Source: Clostridium beijerinckii | GTDB taxonomy: Bacteria > Bacillota > Clostridia > Clostridiales > Clostridiaceae | NCBI RefSeq assembly: GCF_018223745.1 | Contig: NZ_CP073653.1 | Coordinates: 3,992,001-4,056,000, forward strand | Direction: 5' to 3' | Length of the DNA stretch: 64,000 nt | Part shown: positions 42,775 through 53,133 of the stretch, in pieces | Position numbering within the stretch: position 1 is the stretch's first letter | Layout: each line of letters starts with the position of its first letter | Position numbers and translations under genes: made by a program | The notes under the pieces: generated by a model | Told to the model about the DNA's origin: nothing | What the model saw: the letters and a program-made list of their open reading frames with translations, nothing else | Database searches by the model: none

Positions 42775-44019
42775 ATGATAAACAAAAAAACAAATAAGTT
42801 ATTAAGTTCCATGATTGGAGCTGCTTTAATGATCGGACTTATTCAAATGCCTGCCTTTGCTGTTGATAATGTACAAGCCCAATCGTCCTATGCAGTTAAC
42901 TCTGGATTAATTGGAAATAACAATTCTGTTGAGCAAAATGGAGTCAAAATAACTCTAAATAGTGTTGTTGGGACAAAAAATAAACTCAAAGCTACAATCA
43001 CAATACAGACCCCAACGCCTTTTGATAAAGATGACAGAGAAACAGCAAATGTTTTATTAAACTATGGCGAAAATAAATTTAATGGTGGAAGTACGTCATT
43101 TAGGCATCCAGATGACAAGACATTAGTTATAACCATTGAAGATAGATTTAATAAATCTGCATTACCTGAAAAAGGTCCTTTAAGAATTGATGTCGTAATG
43201 CAAAAATACAAGGTTAATGTTGGATTAGATGCAAACGTTGATTTTTCAGACTCATTAAAAAATTCAATGGAAAAGGATTATTCAATTAAAATTCCTCAAT
43301 TTGATTCTACATTTAATAAGTTAGAATCCGATATTTTGGGCACTCATCTTTCTTTCACTGAACCGGAAGAAACTTCTTTAATGCGAAATAATGATGTATT
43401 AACCGAACATTCCTTTATCTTAAAAGCTGGAGATAAAATGTATTCGTTGAGACATTCTAACAGCTATTCATCTAGCAGTGATGAAAATGACAGGTCAATA
43501 GTAACTACTTATCAAGCAGAAGGAGCAACTTATGAAAAAATAAAAGATCAAACATCTATAAGCTTAATACCTATAAGCTTTACTATTAACTCAAAGGATC
43601 AAAAAAACTTATATAAAGAAGAACATAATGATAAAGACATGCAAACTATCAATAATGTAAGTTATGCCAAGACTTTTGATTTTTCTGATGGAAGTAAAGG
43701 CGAAATCTATAATATTCAAAGAGACGATAATAGCGTAAAAGTTTATCTAAAAGGAGTAAATGAAAAAGAAAGTTTATTACTTGCAAGTAGTTTGTTTATG
43801 GATTATAAAGATGAGAATAGTAAAAAAGATTATTATGATCATGATTATTACGACGGTAACGAACGCACTACTTTCTACAGAGACTCAAGTGATTCTTTAG
43901 GTTATATTGTAGAATTTAGTAATGTAAAAAAAGATGTAAATACTCAAATAAACTATGACCCAACCATAAGTTTAATTAATGCATTTACTGTTGGAGATGA
44001 AATCCAATTATCCAAGTAA
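42775..44019 (+). CDS. Secreted DUF4179/DUF5643-like protein (tandem paralogue 2)
   Basis: 414 residues, same layout as the preceding gene. Signal peptide about 1-28 (MIGLIQMPAFAVDN), then GVKITLNSVVGTKNKLKATI, KVNVGLDANVDFSDSL in the middle and DSLGYIVEFSNVKKD at the end. Shared segments (RxDVxxxxYKVNxG; DDNSVKVYxKG) show tandem duplication. GTGAGGAG precedes the ATG. A terminator follows at 44071. Confidence 0.7.
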   Translation: MINKKTNKLLSSMIGAALMIGLIQMPAFAVDNVQAQSSYAVNSGLIGNNNSVEQNGVKITLNSVVGTKNKLKATITIQTPTPFDKDDRETANVLLNYGENKFNGGSTSFRHPDDKTLVITIEDRFNKSALPEKGPLRIDVVMQKYKVNVGLDANVDFSDSLKNSMEKDYSIKIPQFDSTFNKLESDILGTHLSFTEPEETSLMRNNDVLTEHSFILKAGDKMYSLRHSNSYSSSSDENDRSIVTTYQAEGATYEKIKDQTSISLIPISFTINSKDQKNLYKEEHNDKDMQTINNVSYAKTFDFSDGSKGEIYNIQRDDNSVKVYLKGVNEKESLLLASSLFMDYKDENSKKDYYDHDYYDGNERTTFYRDSSDSLGYIVEFSNVKKDVNTQINYDPTISLINAFTVGDEIQLSK

Positions 44020-44070
44020 ATATATCAAATCTATAATCTAAATCTAAGCATATAATAATTACTGAAACAA

Positions 44071-44112
44071 ATGAAGCCTCACTATAGTATCCAAATTATA
44101 GTGAGGCTTCAT
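44071..44112 (+). terminator. Terminator of the secreted-protein pair
   Basis: ATGAAGCCTCACTATA (44071-44086) and its exact inverse (44097-44112), followed by TTTATT. A 16-base perfect stem. Confidence 0.85.
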
Positions 44113-44278
44113 TTTATTAAGAATATTAAATTATTATCAAATATATAATTTCTTGCGTCTATTAATTTAAGAGACTCAAGAACATCTTAATGATTCATTC
44201 TATGAACAAAGTGTTTAAAACTTTAGAGATAGATTTCTCAAATTCAGATTCTATTATATACTATTAGAATTCTTTATT

Positions 44279-46273
44279 CTAAACTTTAAATTTATTTGCT
44301 TCTTCTATCATTTCATTAGTCATATCACTAAGCATTTGTGCAGAAGATGCTACTTCTTCTGTTGAAGCATTCACTTCCTCTGATGATGCTGAAATTTCTT
44401 CTGCTGATGCCGAGACTTCTACTGAAATTGAAGATAATCCATTTATTCTATTCAAAATGGCATTCTTATCATTTTCTATGTTATCAGCAGAACTTTTAAC
44501 TGTTTCAATTTTAGGAATCACTTCATCCACTGCTTGTATTATTTTCTTGAAAGATGCTATTGAATTATCTATAATTTTACCTTGATTTCTCATTTCATCA
44601 TCCATAGTAGTCGATTCCTGAACTATAATATCAGCATTGTTAGATATTAAACTTATTAATTTACTAATATTTTCAGATGATTCTTTTGATTGTTCAGCAA
44701 GCTTTCTTATTTCATCAGCAACTACTGAAAATCCTCTTCCTGCTTCTCCTGCCCTAGCCGCTTCAATAGCCGCATTTAGTGCCAATAAATCTGTTTGTTC
44801 TGCAATACTATTTATAAGGCTTGTAATCTCATTTATTTCGTTTATGTCTTTTCCAAGCGATATAACTTTACTATAAAACTCTTTAAATGAATTACTTACA
44901 TTTATTACTGATTGATTTAATCCTTTCATTTCGCTACTGCTATCATTTGCCATTAAACTTATTTCTCTAGAATTCGAATCTACAACTTGTATCTCTTTAA
45001 CCATTCTCGATAACTTATTACTAAATTCATCAAGAATATCTGTTATATTTATTAACTCTTCAGATTGATTGCTTGTCCCTTTCGCAACTTCAGATATTGC
45101 TTCTGCAACATTATGTGATACGCTTGCTATCTCTTCTGATATCGATGCTAGATTTTCTGATTGTGAATTAATATTTGAAGAATTTTCTTTCATTTTTTTA
45201 ATCATTGTTCCTAAAGATTCTTGCATTGATTTCATTGCATTAGTCATAACACCGATTTCATCTTTTGAATTCAAATACCTAGTAGAAACTTCTTCACATA
45301 AATTACCTTCTGCTAGTAATTCCAAGTGCTTTGATGTAGACTTTATTCCTTTAGATATACTATTTGAAATTATGTATATTATCCCAAGTCCAATTAATAT
45401 GAATACTATAGATGATAATGCAACTGAAATTTCCAAAGTGCTTAATTCTGATAATATTTCATTTCTTGCTATTGTAACTCCTACAGACCAATTAGTTTCT
45501 TTTACTGGAGCATAGCTTATAAATTTATCTACCCCTTCATATTGATATTCACCCAATCCTGTCTCTCCAGAAATCATTTTCTTTTCAACATTTGCTAACC
45601 CCTGCAAATTGGTATCCTTTTCTGCCGCCTCAATCCCATTATACATTTGAGTAACTAAGTCCCTATTTTTATGGGCTATTACTACTCCACTGTTATTTAT
45701 CATAAATGCAGCACCTGTTTGTCCAAACTTAACCTGATCTGTAAAATCGCTTAAGTCATTACCATCCTGTGATTCTGCTAATACTCCTACAATCTCATTA
45801 TTGTATTTAATAGGAACTGCATATATAACTAGAAGACTTCCATCAGTTTTATTTATTAACGGATCTGATACGCTGCTTACACCATTCATAGCTTTCTTAA
45901 AATATTCTCTATCTTTTACATTAGAAGTTGCTCCCAATGTATTTGTAAGATTTCCCTCTTTATCTATATAACTTAGTCTACTGCAACCAATCCTCTTAAC
46001 TTCACCTAAAAGAATCGATAATTTGTCTTGTAATAAGCTATTAGGATCATTTATATCTGGTCTTGCGGCAATAGCCTCTAGTGAATTTAATTCTCCCTCA
46101 ATTCTTCCTTGAATATTATTTGCGGTTTGCTCTGCAATTTTAGGTAAAGTCTTATTTAAATTTGACTTTAATCCATTTAATGAGCTTATAACCGAAACTA
46201 TGCCTAATCCAATACATGCAATTCCTATTATCAGCCCAAAAAATACCGTTAATTTTGTTTTTATACTTCTCAT
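44279..46273 (-). CDS. Methyl-accepting chemotaxis protein with dCache sensor
   Basis: 664 residues. Membrane helix about 9-30; extracellular double-Cache domain about 35-275 ([52 protein letters not shown]); second helix about 280-302; HAMP about 303-360. The methyl-accepting coiled coil ends at about 655. Its tip, [20 protein letters not shown] plus [18 protein letters not shown] (about 498-535), contacts CheA/CheW. The [19 protein letters not shown] stretch near the end is typical of clostridial receptors. Alone in its transcript; ligand unknown. Confidence 0.95.
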   Translation of the reverse strand: MRSIKTKLTVFFGLIIGIACIGLGIVSVISSLNGLKSNLNKTLPKIAEQTANNIQGRIEGELNSLEAIAARPDINDPNSLLQDKLSILLGEVKRIGCSRLSYIDKEGNLTNTLGATSNVKDREYFKKAMNGVSSVSDPLINKTDGSLLVIYAVPIKYNNEIVGVLAESQDGNDLSDFTDQVKFGQTGAAFMINNSGVVIAHKNRDLVTQMYNGIEAAEKDTNLQGLANVEKKMISGETGLGEYQYEGVDKFISYAPVKETNWSVGVTIARNEILSELSTLEISVALSSIVFILIGLGIIYIISNSISKGIKSTSKHLELLAEGNLCEEVSTRYLNSKDEIGVMTNAMKSMQESLGTMIKKMKENSSNINSQSENLASISEEIASVSHNVAEAISEVAKGTSNQSEELINITDILDEFSNKLSRMVKEIQVVDSNSREISLMANDSSSEMKGLNQSVINVSNSFKEFYSKVISLGKDINEINEITSLINSIAEQTDLLALNAAIEAARAGEAGRGFSVVADEIRKLAEQSKESSENISKLISLISNNADIIVQESTTMDDEMRNQGKIIDNSIASFKKIIQAVDEVIPKIETVKSSADNIENDKNAILNRINGLSSISVEVSASAEEISASSEEVNASTEEVASSAQMLSDMTNEMIEEANKFKV

Positions 46274-46463
46274 AATATCCCCCTTTAATATAATTAATAC
46301 TTGGACTCAAGATGATTAATCCTCTTTAATATCAATCCCAAATTCATATTTTATACATTTTTTGACCTAATAATATTATTATACCATCTTTTCATCAAAA
46401 TTCGTATTATTATTATCATTGGTTTTCATGAAATATTTTGCTATTTTAAAGCTATTCTCTATA

Positions 46464-46600
46464 TTATTGGAAAAGCATCTCTATACATGGTCGAATTTGC
46501 TCCCATAAGTCATATTTCTTTAAGTATTCCGTAGCCAGCCTAAGATTTCCTATTATCTTTTAATAAAATTCATCATCACTACTTCCATTTAATTCCAAAC
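46464..46600 (-). pseudogene. Relic with internal stop, family unknown
   Basis: The frame reads GSSDDEFY, TAA, then KIIGNLRLATEYLKKYDLWE and QIRPCIEMLFQ to a stop at 46464. Protein-like, but with no start, no ribosome site and one nonsense codon. It is in the 470-base gap between the chemoreceptor and the IS3 element. Confidence 0.3.
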
Positions 46601-46743
46601 CTTATTCATCAATTTGTATTTGTTATTTAATAATCTTATTTCTATATAAAATTTTATGTTCATAAAAACATAACAACTATTATTAGCTCAACTCTATAAT
46701 AAATTTTGATTATTATAGGGTAAAAAAAAAGACTCCAGATTTA

Positions 46744-48206
46744 TAAAATGGTTCCTATGTCAAGGACATTTTGAAAAAGGCTAGGCAGCTATGAGCTGGT
46801 TTCTGTATTGTACAGGAGCCAGCTTTTTAAGTCCCCACTGATATCTATAATTATTATAATACTCCATATAGTTATCAATTGAAGCTTCTAATTCTTCAAA
46901 TGTTGAACAACTTTTTAAGTCAATTTCATCTTTCATATGACCAAAAAATGATTCCTGCGGGGCATTATCCCAACAATTTCCGCGCCTAGACATAGACTGA
47001 CCAATTTTATATTTTTTAAGAAGTTTTTGAAATCTAGGACTAGTATAATGAACTCCTTGATCCGAATGAATAAAGGCATCTTTATTTAGTAAATTTTTGT
47101 GATTTTTCATCAACTTTTTAATAGTTTCGGTAGCTATATCTAATGTAAGGCTATTGGAAAGCTGATATGAAAGAATTTCATTTGTTGAAGCATCTTTAAT
47201 AGTTGACAAATAAGCCCTATTGGATGCTCCATATGTTAAATAAGTTATATCTGTTAATAAAACTTTTCCGACCAAATCTTGCTTGAATTCTCTATTTAAA
47301 ATATTAGGTACAACAGTATGCTCATGAGTAGCTTTCATCATTCTACGATAAGGGTTAGCTTTTCTAATTGGGCACTCAATATTATATTTTCTCATGATTC
47401 GTTGTATACATTTTCGATTTATTATAAGATTAAATTCATTCTCTAACACCATTTTTATAGAACGAGAACCTTTCTTGTAGCCCCTATGATTAAATGCTTT
47501 AAGAATGATATCCTTCAATTCTAAATCCTTTTCTTCTCTACGATTACGTTTGCCTGTTGATTTTAAATAATTATAATAGCCTGATCTAGATACTAAAGCT
47601 ACTTCGCATAAATGTGAAACCATATTTTTATAGTTATATGTCAAAATTATATGTTGTATTATTACAAAGATTGATGATGCACTTAGTTTACTATTTTTCA
47701 CCTGCCTTTCTTGCAGCTCGATTTTTTTTAATAGTTCTGCCTCAGCTTTCCAATAAGCAATTTCTGCATCCTTTTTGGCTATTATTTCTTCAACGGTTAG
47801 TTCACGTTTAAGTGGACGACCACTGTTTAATTTTCTAGAATCTCTTAGACCAAGCTCTCCTGATTCATTATAAGCATTACGCCATCTTTTACTTGCACAC
47901 CAAATTCTATTATTTCCAATAACATCTATATCAAATTCAGCATCTTGAAAAATATGAATAGGTAGTTTTCCCTTGCTACGCTCAGCGATAAACAATATTT
48001 TAAATTCATCTGTATATGTAATTCCACGTTTACTTACAGATTTAACATATCTATTTTTTGATAAACTTTTAATTTCTTCATCTGAAAATAATTTTTTACT
48101 CATTCTTTTCACAACCTTACTATATTTCTTCTTATCTTTTATTGTACAAAAAAAGAACCTATTGAAATAGTCTTTTTTTAGTGTCTATTTCATAGGTTCC
48201 ATTTTA
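46744..48206 (-). mobile_element. IS3-family insertion sequence (IS150-like)
   Basis: The ends are imperfect inverted repeats: TAAAATGGTTCCTATG at 46744-46759, and at the other end TAAAATGGAACCTATG on the opposite strand, ending at 48206. The triplet TTA flanks both sides (46741-46743 and 48207-48209), the 3-base target duplication expected for IS3. One transposase gene fills the element. Intact ends, target repeat and gene suggest a recent insertion. Confidence 0.85.
46781..48112 (-). CDS. IS3-family transposase, single fused reading frame
   Basis: 443 residues. The first about 130 are an OrfA-type HTH plus leucine-zipper part (KRGITYTDEFKILFIAERSK; IAKKDAEIAYWKAEAELLKK). The rest is OrfB with the rve DDE core: LLTDITYLTYG (Asp), FIHSDQGVHYTSPRF (Asp), NAPQESFFGHMKDEI (Glu). 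In most IS3 elements OrfA and OrfB are joined by -1 frameshifting. Here they are in one frame, and an A8 run (T8 at 47722-47729 on the plus strand) lies exactly at the join. Confidence 0.9.
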   Translation of the reverse strand: MKRMSKKLFSDEEIKSLSKNRYVKSVSKRGITYTDEFKILFIAERSKGKLPIHIFQDAEFDIDVIGNNRIWCASKRWRNAYNESGELGLRDSRKLNSGRPLKRELTVEEIIAKKDAEIAYWKAEAELLKKIELQERQVKNSKLSASSIFVIIQHIILTYNYKNMVSHLCEVALVSRSGYYNYLKSTGKRNRREEKDLELKDIILKAFNHRGYKKGSRSIKMVLENEFNLIINRKCIQRIMRKYNIECPIRKANPYRRMMKATHEHTVVPNILNREFKQDLVGKVLLTDITYLTYGASNRAYLSTIKDASTNEILSYQLSNSLTLDIATETIKKLMKNHKNLLNKDAFIHSDQGVHYTSPRFQKLLKKYKIGQSMSRRGNCWDNAPQESFFGHMKDEIDLKSCSTFEELEASIDNYMEYYNNYRYQWGLKKLAPVQYRNQLIAA

Positions 48207-48339
48207 TTAAATCCCTGAGCCTTTTTGTTTATCTTTACTTTTTCAATTTAATTTAAGTTTTTTATACTACTTGTATTCTTATATTCATTATTATTATATA
48301 TATAAATACACCTGCTTCATTTTTAATGTAATAAAATAT

Positions 48340-49191
48340 TTATTGATCACTAAAATTAAACCATTCTACTATCTTATTTACATCATTAACATTTGAATGT
48401 CCAGCCTTAGGTAAAATATTTATTTGCGCATGTGGAAGTAAATTACCTAAACGCCTTGCAGTCTTATCTGAATGTAACATTATATCCTTTGCTCCCACAA
48501 ATAACACTGTTGGCATGGTTAATAGCTTTAATTCATTATCAGAAAATACAGGAATTGTCTCTTTTCTATAATTGAAGCTCTTTCCTATAAGCTTTTGATA
48601 TTTTAACATTTCTTCTGGTATCGGCTGATTTCCATTAACTTTATAATATAATTTATCTATGCCTTTTTCTCCTAAAATCCCATAAGCAATAGCTTTAAAA
48701 ATGAAAGATTTCTTTTGTGGGCCTACGCCAGAGGGGCAAAGCAATACAAGTTTAGATGCCATTTCTGGATAACTTACTGAAAACTTTATTGCCAGCCATG
48801 CCCCTAATGAAATCCCAATAATATTTGCTCTTTCAACTGATAAATTTTCAAAAACCTCCTTAAGCCATTCTGCATAAGAAGACCCACTTAATGAAGGACG
48901 GTTTTCATCACTTTTCCCAGGCTCACCCAACATATCTATAGCATACACTCTGTAAGTTTTAGAATACTCCTTTATATCTCTTAACCACATTACAGAATTC
49001 ATGCCACTGCCATGCAGTAATATAAGAGGTGGATTACTTTTTTCACCGCTAGCTATAATAAACGTCTTTCCATATTTCGTATCTACATAAAACTTTTCAT
49101 ATGATAGTGCCAATTTTTGAAGGAATTTATCATAAAATTTTATAACATCATTTTTTCCTTCATTTGTTTTAAATACTTTGCCCATCTCCAT
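48340..49191 (-). CDS. Alpha/beta hydrolase
   Basis: 283 residues. PPLILLHGSGMNSVMW is the oxyanion region, GISLGAW the nucleophile elbow (Ser), FVGAKDIML the acid and LPKAGHSNVND the His. These are a complete catalytic triad. Third gene of a unit with the HTH protein (49587) and the DUF4180 protein (49209), 17 bases after the latter. No signal peptide. Substrate unknown. Confidence 0.88.
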   Translation of the reverse strand: MEMGKVFKTNEGKNDVIKFYDKFLQKLALSYEKFYVDTKYGKTFIIASGEKSNPPLILLHGSGMNSVMWLRDIKEYSKTYRVYAIDMLGEPGKSDENRPSLSGSSYAEWLKEVFENLSVERANIIGISLGAWLAIKFSVSYPEMASKLVLLCPSGVGPQKKSFIFKAIAYGILGEKGIDKLYYKVNGNQPIPEEMLKYQKLIGKSFNYRKETIPVFSDNELKLLTMPTVLFVGAKDIMLHSDKTARRLGNLLPHAQINILPKAGHSNVNDVNKIVEWFNFSDQ

Positions 49192-49208
49192 CTATTTTCT
49201 CCTTAGTC

Positions 49209-49580
49209 TCATAATTTCGAAATCCAACTTTCAGCTTCTGCAGTGTCCTTAAAAGTTCTAAAATTGTTTCCTTTGTTAGATTCCATGATCATTTCTTTAA
49301 ATCTATCATTAAGTTTTTCTTCATTTTCTATAATAACTGCGACTTTCACGTGATAATTTATAAATTTTTGCAACGCCATACCCGCAATCCTAGTCTTAAG
49401 ATTGAAAAAATCTTCAGATAATACATTTGAATGAAACATAATTGTATAAACGTCATTTTCCATACAAATAGATATACAATCCACCGCATCTTGCTCTGAA
49501 GAAAGTTTCCATACTTCAGAAGCAAATTCTATATATTTAACATTATTTTTATTTACCACTTTATAATTCAAAACATTCAC
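49209..49580 (-). CDS. DUF4180 domain protein
   Basis: 123 residues. The pattern VKYIEFASEVWKL, then EDFFNLKTRIAGMALQKFIN, YHVKVAVIIENEEKLNDRFK and SNKGNNFRTF fits DUF4180, a STAS/SpoIIAA-like alpha-beta fold. Such proteins usually sit beside regulators. It begins 6 bases after the HTH gene, so the two are translated together. AGGAGAG precedes the start. Confidence 0.75.
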   Translation of the reverse strand: MNVLNYKVVNKNNVKYIEFASEVWKLSSEQDAVDCISICMENDVYTIMFHSNVLSEDFFNLKTRIAGMALQKFINYHVKVAVIIENEEKLNDRFKEMIMESNKGNNFRTFKDTAEAESWISKL

Positions 49581-49586
49581 TCTCCT

Positions 49587-50075
49587 CTATATATTAGTTT
49601 GTTCCACAAGCATAGAAATGGAATTTAGCATTTCTTCAATGAAGCTTACATTCCCCCATAATAAAACCCTTAGCCTGTTTTCTTTTTCATCATATTTCAT
49701 ATTAATTGTTGATTTTCCCATTTTAGGGTCTTTACAATTCATTACTGCTATAAGAGTATTTGATATTCTAAAGTATTGTTCTTTATCCACATCATTTATA
49801 TCAACAACAGTAGATACATTTATTTTTTGTTTTTCGGTTTCTTTAACTTCTCCATTAGTAAGAAAATCAATACTTGATTCATCACTTGCTTTTTTATTAT
49901 TTATATTAACATTATTCTTTTCCATAAAAAGACTTAAATCATGACCAGAAATTCTCCATTGCTTTCCCACTTTACTTGCAGCAAGTTTTCCTTCTGTTAT
50001 AAACTTTCTAATAGTTTTATGATGCATGCCTAATATTTCTGCTACTTTATCTATTGTATAAAATTGATTCTCCAT
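49587..50075 (-). CDS. Excisionase/MerR-like HTH protein with unknown C-terminal domain
   Basis: 162 residues. Residues 1-52 are an HTH_17 excisionase-type winged helix (FYTIDKVAEILGMHHKTIRK; KVGKQWRISGHDLSLFM). Residues about 90-162 form a separate alpha-beta domain (RISNTLIAVMNCKDPKMGKS; LRVLLWGNVSFIEEMLNSIS). First gene of the three-gene unit; a probable autoregulator of it. AAAGGG lies upstream of the ATG. Confidence 0.75.
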   Translation of the reverse strand: MENQFYTIDKVAEILGMHHKTIRKFITEGKLAASKVGKQWRISGHDLSLFMEKNNVNINNKKASDESSIDFLTNGEVKETEKQKINVSTVVDINDVDKEQYFRISNTLIAVMNCKDPKMGKSTINMKYDEKENRLRVLLWGNVSFIEEMLNSISMLVEQTNI

Positions 50076-50237
50076 AAAAAATCTACCCTTTCAAAATTGA
50101 TCTATGGTCAAATTATAATAATTCTTTTTACTTATGTCAAGTATTTTATTGTATTTTGCTATACTTTGTTGCACTTTATTGAACCATAATATAAAAATCT
50201 CACTACATTATTGCCTTTTCTCAACTACAATTTAGTA

Positions 50238-50341
50238 AAATTTATATATAATGCAATTCACGATGCACATTTTACAATTACGGCTAAAATTCTTGTAATA
50301 TTCTTAGAATTATGATAAAGAATTAGTTTTGCAATATATAA
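50238..50341. repeat. Intergenic repeat, MITE-like, copy 2
   Basis: Near-identical to 5581-5690 through AATTCACGATGCACATTT, ATTACGGCTAAAATTCTT and GAATTAGTTTTGCAATATAT. Lies in the 477-base gap between the HTH gene and the QueG-like gene. A weaker hairpin AAGGAGAA...TTCTCCTC follows at about 50397-50437. Confidence 0.6.
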
Positions 50342-50552
50342 ATCTTTATATTCACAACATTTATCATAAATTTTCTTGCATAAACAAAATAATAAGAAGG
50401 AGAACCACATCCATAATCTGGACTTGATTCTCCTCCATTACTTAAATATATTATTAAATTGCAATTTATAAAGTAAACTTAACTTGTGCACACTTATTGA
50501 GTAGTCACAGCGTAAGCGACCATCATTAAATAACTTCTTTGGTTTTAAAAAA

Positions 50553-51584
50553 TTATTTTAAGTTCAATTTTTCAATTGCCCACTCTGCCATTTCTCGTAC
50601 CTTTGGATTACTATCATTACAAGCATACAGTATATGTTCTTTATATTGCTCTTTATAGTCATTTACCATTACATTGATAGCATTAACTTTCCATTTCCAA
50701 ACACTTGATTTATCTATATACCAAAACTTAGGCTGCATAACTTCTTCTAAAAATTTATAATCCATTTTGATTATTTTTTCTAGAGATATATGTTCACTTA
50801 ACTCCTGCAGATTAGGAAATTCTTCTGTTTCCTGCCAACGATTTTTATTCATAGGGCATGCATCTTGGCAAGCATCACACCCATAAACCCAATTTCCTAT
50901 TTCTTCTCTATATTTTTCATTAATCATATCTCTTCCCATAAATGTAGTTATGCAAGATACACATGCTATAGGATTCATTGTATATGGTTTTGATAATGAA
51001 GCTGAAGGGCATGCCTTCATGCATAAATTGCATTTATCAGAACAAGGTCTTACATTTGGTATTTCTACTGCTTCTAATTCCTTATCAATAAGCCATGCAT
51101 CCAAATACACTGATGAGCCATTTTCAGTATAAAAGAAATTATTCTTTCGAACTATTCCAAGTCCAGCTTTCATAGCTGCAAAGCGTAGTGGTACAAGACC
51201 AAAACCTCTTTCAGTTTCTGCTCTAAGCCCTAACTCTTGCATATATTCTTCAAATTTTACGCTATCTTGAAAATCTTTAGAATTCTTATCTTTTCTTGCA
51301 TCAACCAAATAGTATTTTGCAATCATGCCTTTTAAATGTTCTGGAATATGATATTTGCCATATCTTCTCACACATATTACAATTGATTTTGCCCAAGGAT
51401 AAGTCTCCTGCAATTGTGTAAAACGATATTGACCTTGATAAAAACCTTTAGACTCTGGAACACGTTCAACACGTTCATCAAGTCTTTCTTTATAGCCATC
51501 TATATCAGATATTTTAATGATTCCACACTTTTCATATCCTAAATTTAATGCTGCACTTTTTATTTTATCTGCTAATAAAGTCAT
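50553..51584 (-). CDS. Epoxyqueuosine reductase-like double 4Fe-4S protein
   Basis: 343 residues. The N-terminal half resembles the cobalamin-binding domain of QueG (KSIVICVRRYGKY, GLVPLRFAAMKAGLGIVRKN). The ferredoxin part has CSDKCNLCMKACPS and CDACQDACPMNK. A short HEAT-like end follows (SNPKVREMAEWAIEKLN). In Clostridium such QueG relatives often occur as extra copies, so the tRNA queuosine role is likely but not certain. AAGGGTGTAGAGAAA lies before the ATG. Own transcript, downstream of the MITE-like element at 51626. Confidence 0.75.
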   Translation of the reverse strand: MTLLADKIKSAALNLGYEKCGIIKISDIDGYKERLDERVERVPESKGFYQGQYRFTQLQETYPWAKSIVICVRRYGKYHIPEHLKGMIAKYYLVDARKDKNSKDFQDSVKFEEYMQELGLRAETERGFGLVPLRFAAMKAGLGIVRKNNFFYTENGSSVYLDAWLIDKELEAVEIPNVRPCSDKCNLCMKACPSASLSKPYTMNPIACVSCITTFMGRDMINEKYREEIGNWVYGCDACQDACPMNKNRWQETEEFPNLQELSEHISLEKIIKMDYKFLEEVMQPKFWYIDKSSVWKWKVNAINVMVNDYKEQYKEHILYACNDSNPKVREMAEWAIEKLNLK

Positions 51585-51625
51585 TTTCTCTACACCCTTT
51601 CTTAGGTTAGGTAAAAAGATAATAA

Positions 51626-51724
51626 ACTATATATGTTGCAATTGAATTTCTGTATTTAACCCTTTATTGAACTCTGTGTTTACTAGAATAATAAATGTAA
51701 GTTTATTATTGCAACATATATAGT
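51626..51724. repeat. 99-bp MITE-like element with 17-bp perfect terminal inverted repeats
   Basis: ACTATATATGTTGCAAT at 51626-51642 and its exact inverse at 51708-51724. Inside the right end, AATAATAAA and TTTATTATT add a 9-base stem hairpin. No coding capacity. The terminal sequence matches the ends of the longer elements at 5581 and 50238. It sits just past the thiolase stop and may also end that transcript. Confidence 0.7.
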
Positions 51725-51770
51725 ATGCTTGTTTGTTATTTATTTCACATATATTAGTTAATGATTATAA

Positions 51771-52949
51771 TTATTCTCTTTCAACTATTAAGGCAGTCCC
51801 TTGACCTCCACCAATGCATAATGTTGCAAGTCCTTTTTTCGCATCTCTTTTTTCCATAGCATGTAGCAAAGTTACTAAAATACGTGCTCCAGATGCACCA
51901 ATAGGATGTCCAAGAGCTATGGCTCCCCCATTAACATTTACTTTATTCATATCTAAGTTTAAATCTCTAGCTATTGCTATACTTTGTGATGCATAGGCTT
52001 CATTTGCTTCGATTAAATCTAAATCCTCAGCTTTTAAATTGATTTTATCTAAGGCAGCTTTTGTTGCATAAAATGCACCATATCCCATTATTGCTGGGTC
52101 TAATCCTGCTGATCCATAAGAAGTGATTTTAGCAAGTGGCTTTATTCCTAGAGCTTTAGCTTTATCTGCACTCATAATTACTAATGCTGCTGCTCCATCA
52201 TTTAATCCAGATGCATTTCCTGCTGTAACTGTACCATTTTCCTTAAAAATAGGTTTAAGTTTTTTTAATGCTTCTATAGTATTGCCAAACCTAGGGAATT
52301 CATCTTGATCAAATATTATTTCACCTTTTTTAGTTTTAATTACTACTGGAATTATTTCATCTTTGAATTCTCCACTCTTTATCGCTTTTTCAGCTTTTTG
52401 TTGTGATAAAAGTGAAAATTCATCTTGTTCTTCTCTTGTTACATTCCATTTCTCAGCCACGTTTTCTGCAGTTACTCCCATATGATAATCATTGAATGCA
52501 TCCCATAAACCATCTTTTATCATTTCATCAATGAATTCTCCATGTCCCATTCTTTGTCCCCATCTTGCATTATCAAGTAAAAATGGTGCACTAGACATGT
52601 TTTCCATACCACCTACTGCGATAGCATCAGCATCACCAGCTTTTATAATTTGTGCTGCTAAACTTATAGCTCTTAATCCTGAACCACAAACCTTATTAAT
52701 TGTAAATGCAGGTATTTCTACAGGTAGTCCAGCTTTCACAGCGGCTTGCCTTGCTGGGTTTTGTCCAAGGCCTGCTTGAAGCACATTTCCAAAGATAACT
52801 TCATTAATTTCCTCTGGTTTAATATTTGCTCTTTTAACAGCTTCTTTTATTACTATTGCACCTAATTCAACTGCAGGTACATCTTTTAAAGCCTTTCCAT
52901 AAGCTCCTATTGCAGTTCTTACTGCACTTACTATTACTACATCTTTCAT
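51771..52949 (-). CDS. thl: Acetyl-CoA acetyltransferase (thiolase)
   Basis: 392 residues. [11 protein letters not shown] holds the acyl-accepting Cys (about 88). [17 protein letters not shown] holds the catalytic His (about 348) and [12 protein letters not shown] the base Cys (about 378). It joins two acetyl-CoA into acetoacetyl-CoA, the first step to butyrate, butanol and acetone in clostridia. GGGAGGAATAAGAA precedes the ATG. Single gene, divergent from a LysR gene at 53198. Confidence 0.95.
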   Translation of the reverse strand: MKDVVIVSAVRTAIGAYGKALKDVPAVELGAIVIKEAVKRANIKPEEINEVIFGNVLQAGLGQNPARQAAVKAGLPVEIPAFTINKVCGSGLRAISLAAQIIKAGDADAIAVGGMENMSSAPFLLDNARWGQRMGHGEFIDEMIKDGLWDAFNDYHMGVTAENVAEKWNVTREEQDEFSLLSQQKAEKAIKSGEFKDEIIPVVIKTKKGEIIFDQDEFPRFGNTIEALKKLKPIFKENGTVTAGNASGLNDGAAALVIMSADKAKALGIKPLAKITSYGSAGLDPAIMGYGAFYATKAALDKINLKAEDLDLIEANEAYASQSIAIARDLNLDMNKVNVNGGAIALGHPIGASGARILVTLLHAMEKRDAKKGLATLCIGGGQGTALIVERE

Positions 52950-53133
52950 TTCTTATTCCTCCCATATTGAAAAATTTACTTGTTATTTTTTTAACAAATT
53001 TTGATATAAAAAATTTATTCGCATTAATTATTTAAGAGTTTTTTTCATAAAACTTAAAATTTACTAAGTTGATTTGCAGCTGCTCTATGACTTTATATTA
53101 TCAGATGATTATATATTTGTAAAATTAATATAT

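Noticed and set aside
45069..45515. 148-codon frame antisense to the chemoreceptor
   Set aside because: A shadow created by the low-complexity coiled-coil coding strand; no ribosome site or homology pattern.
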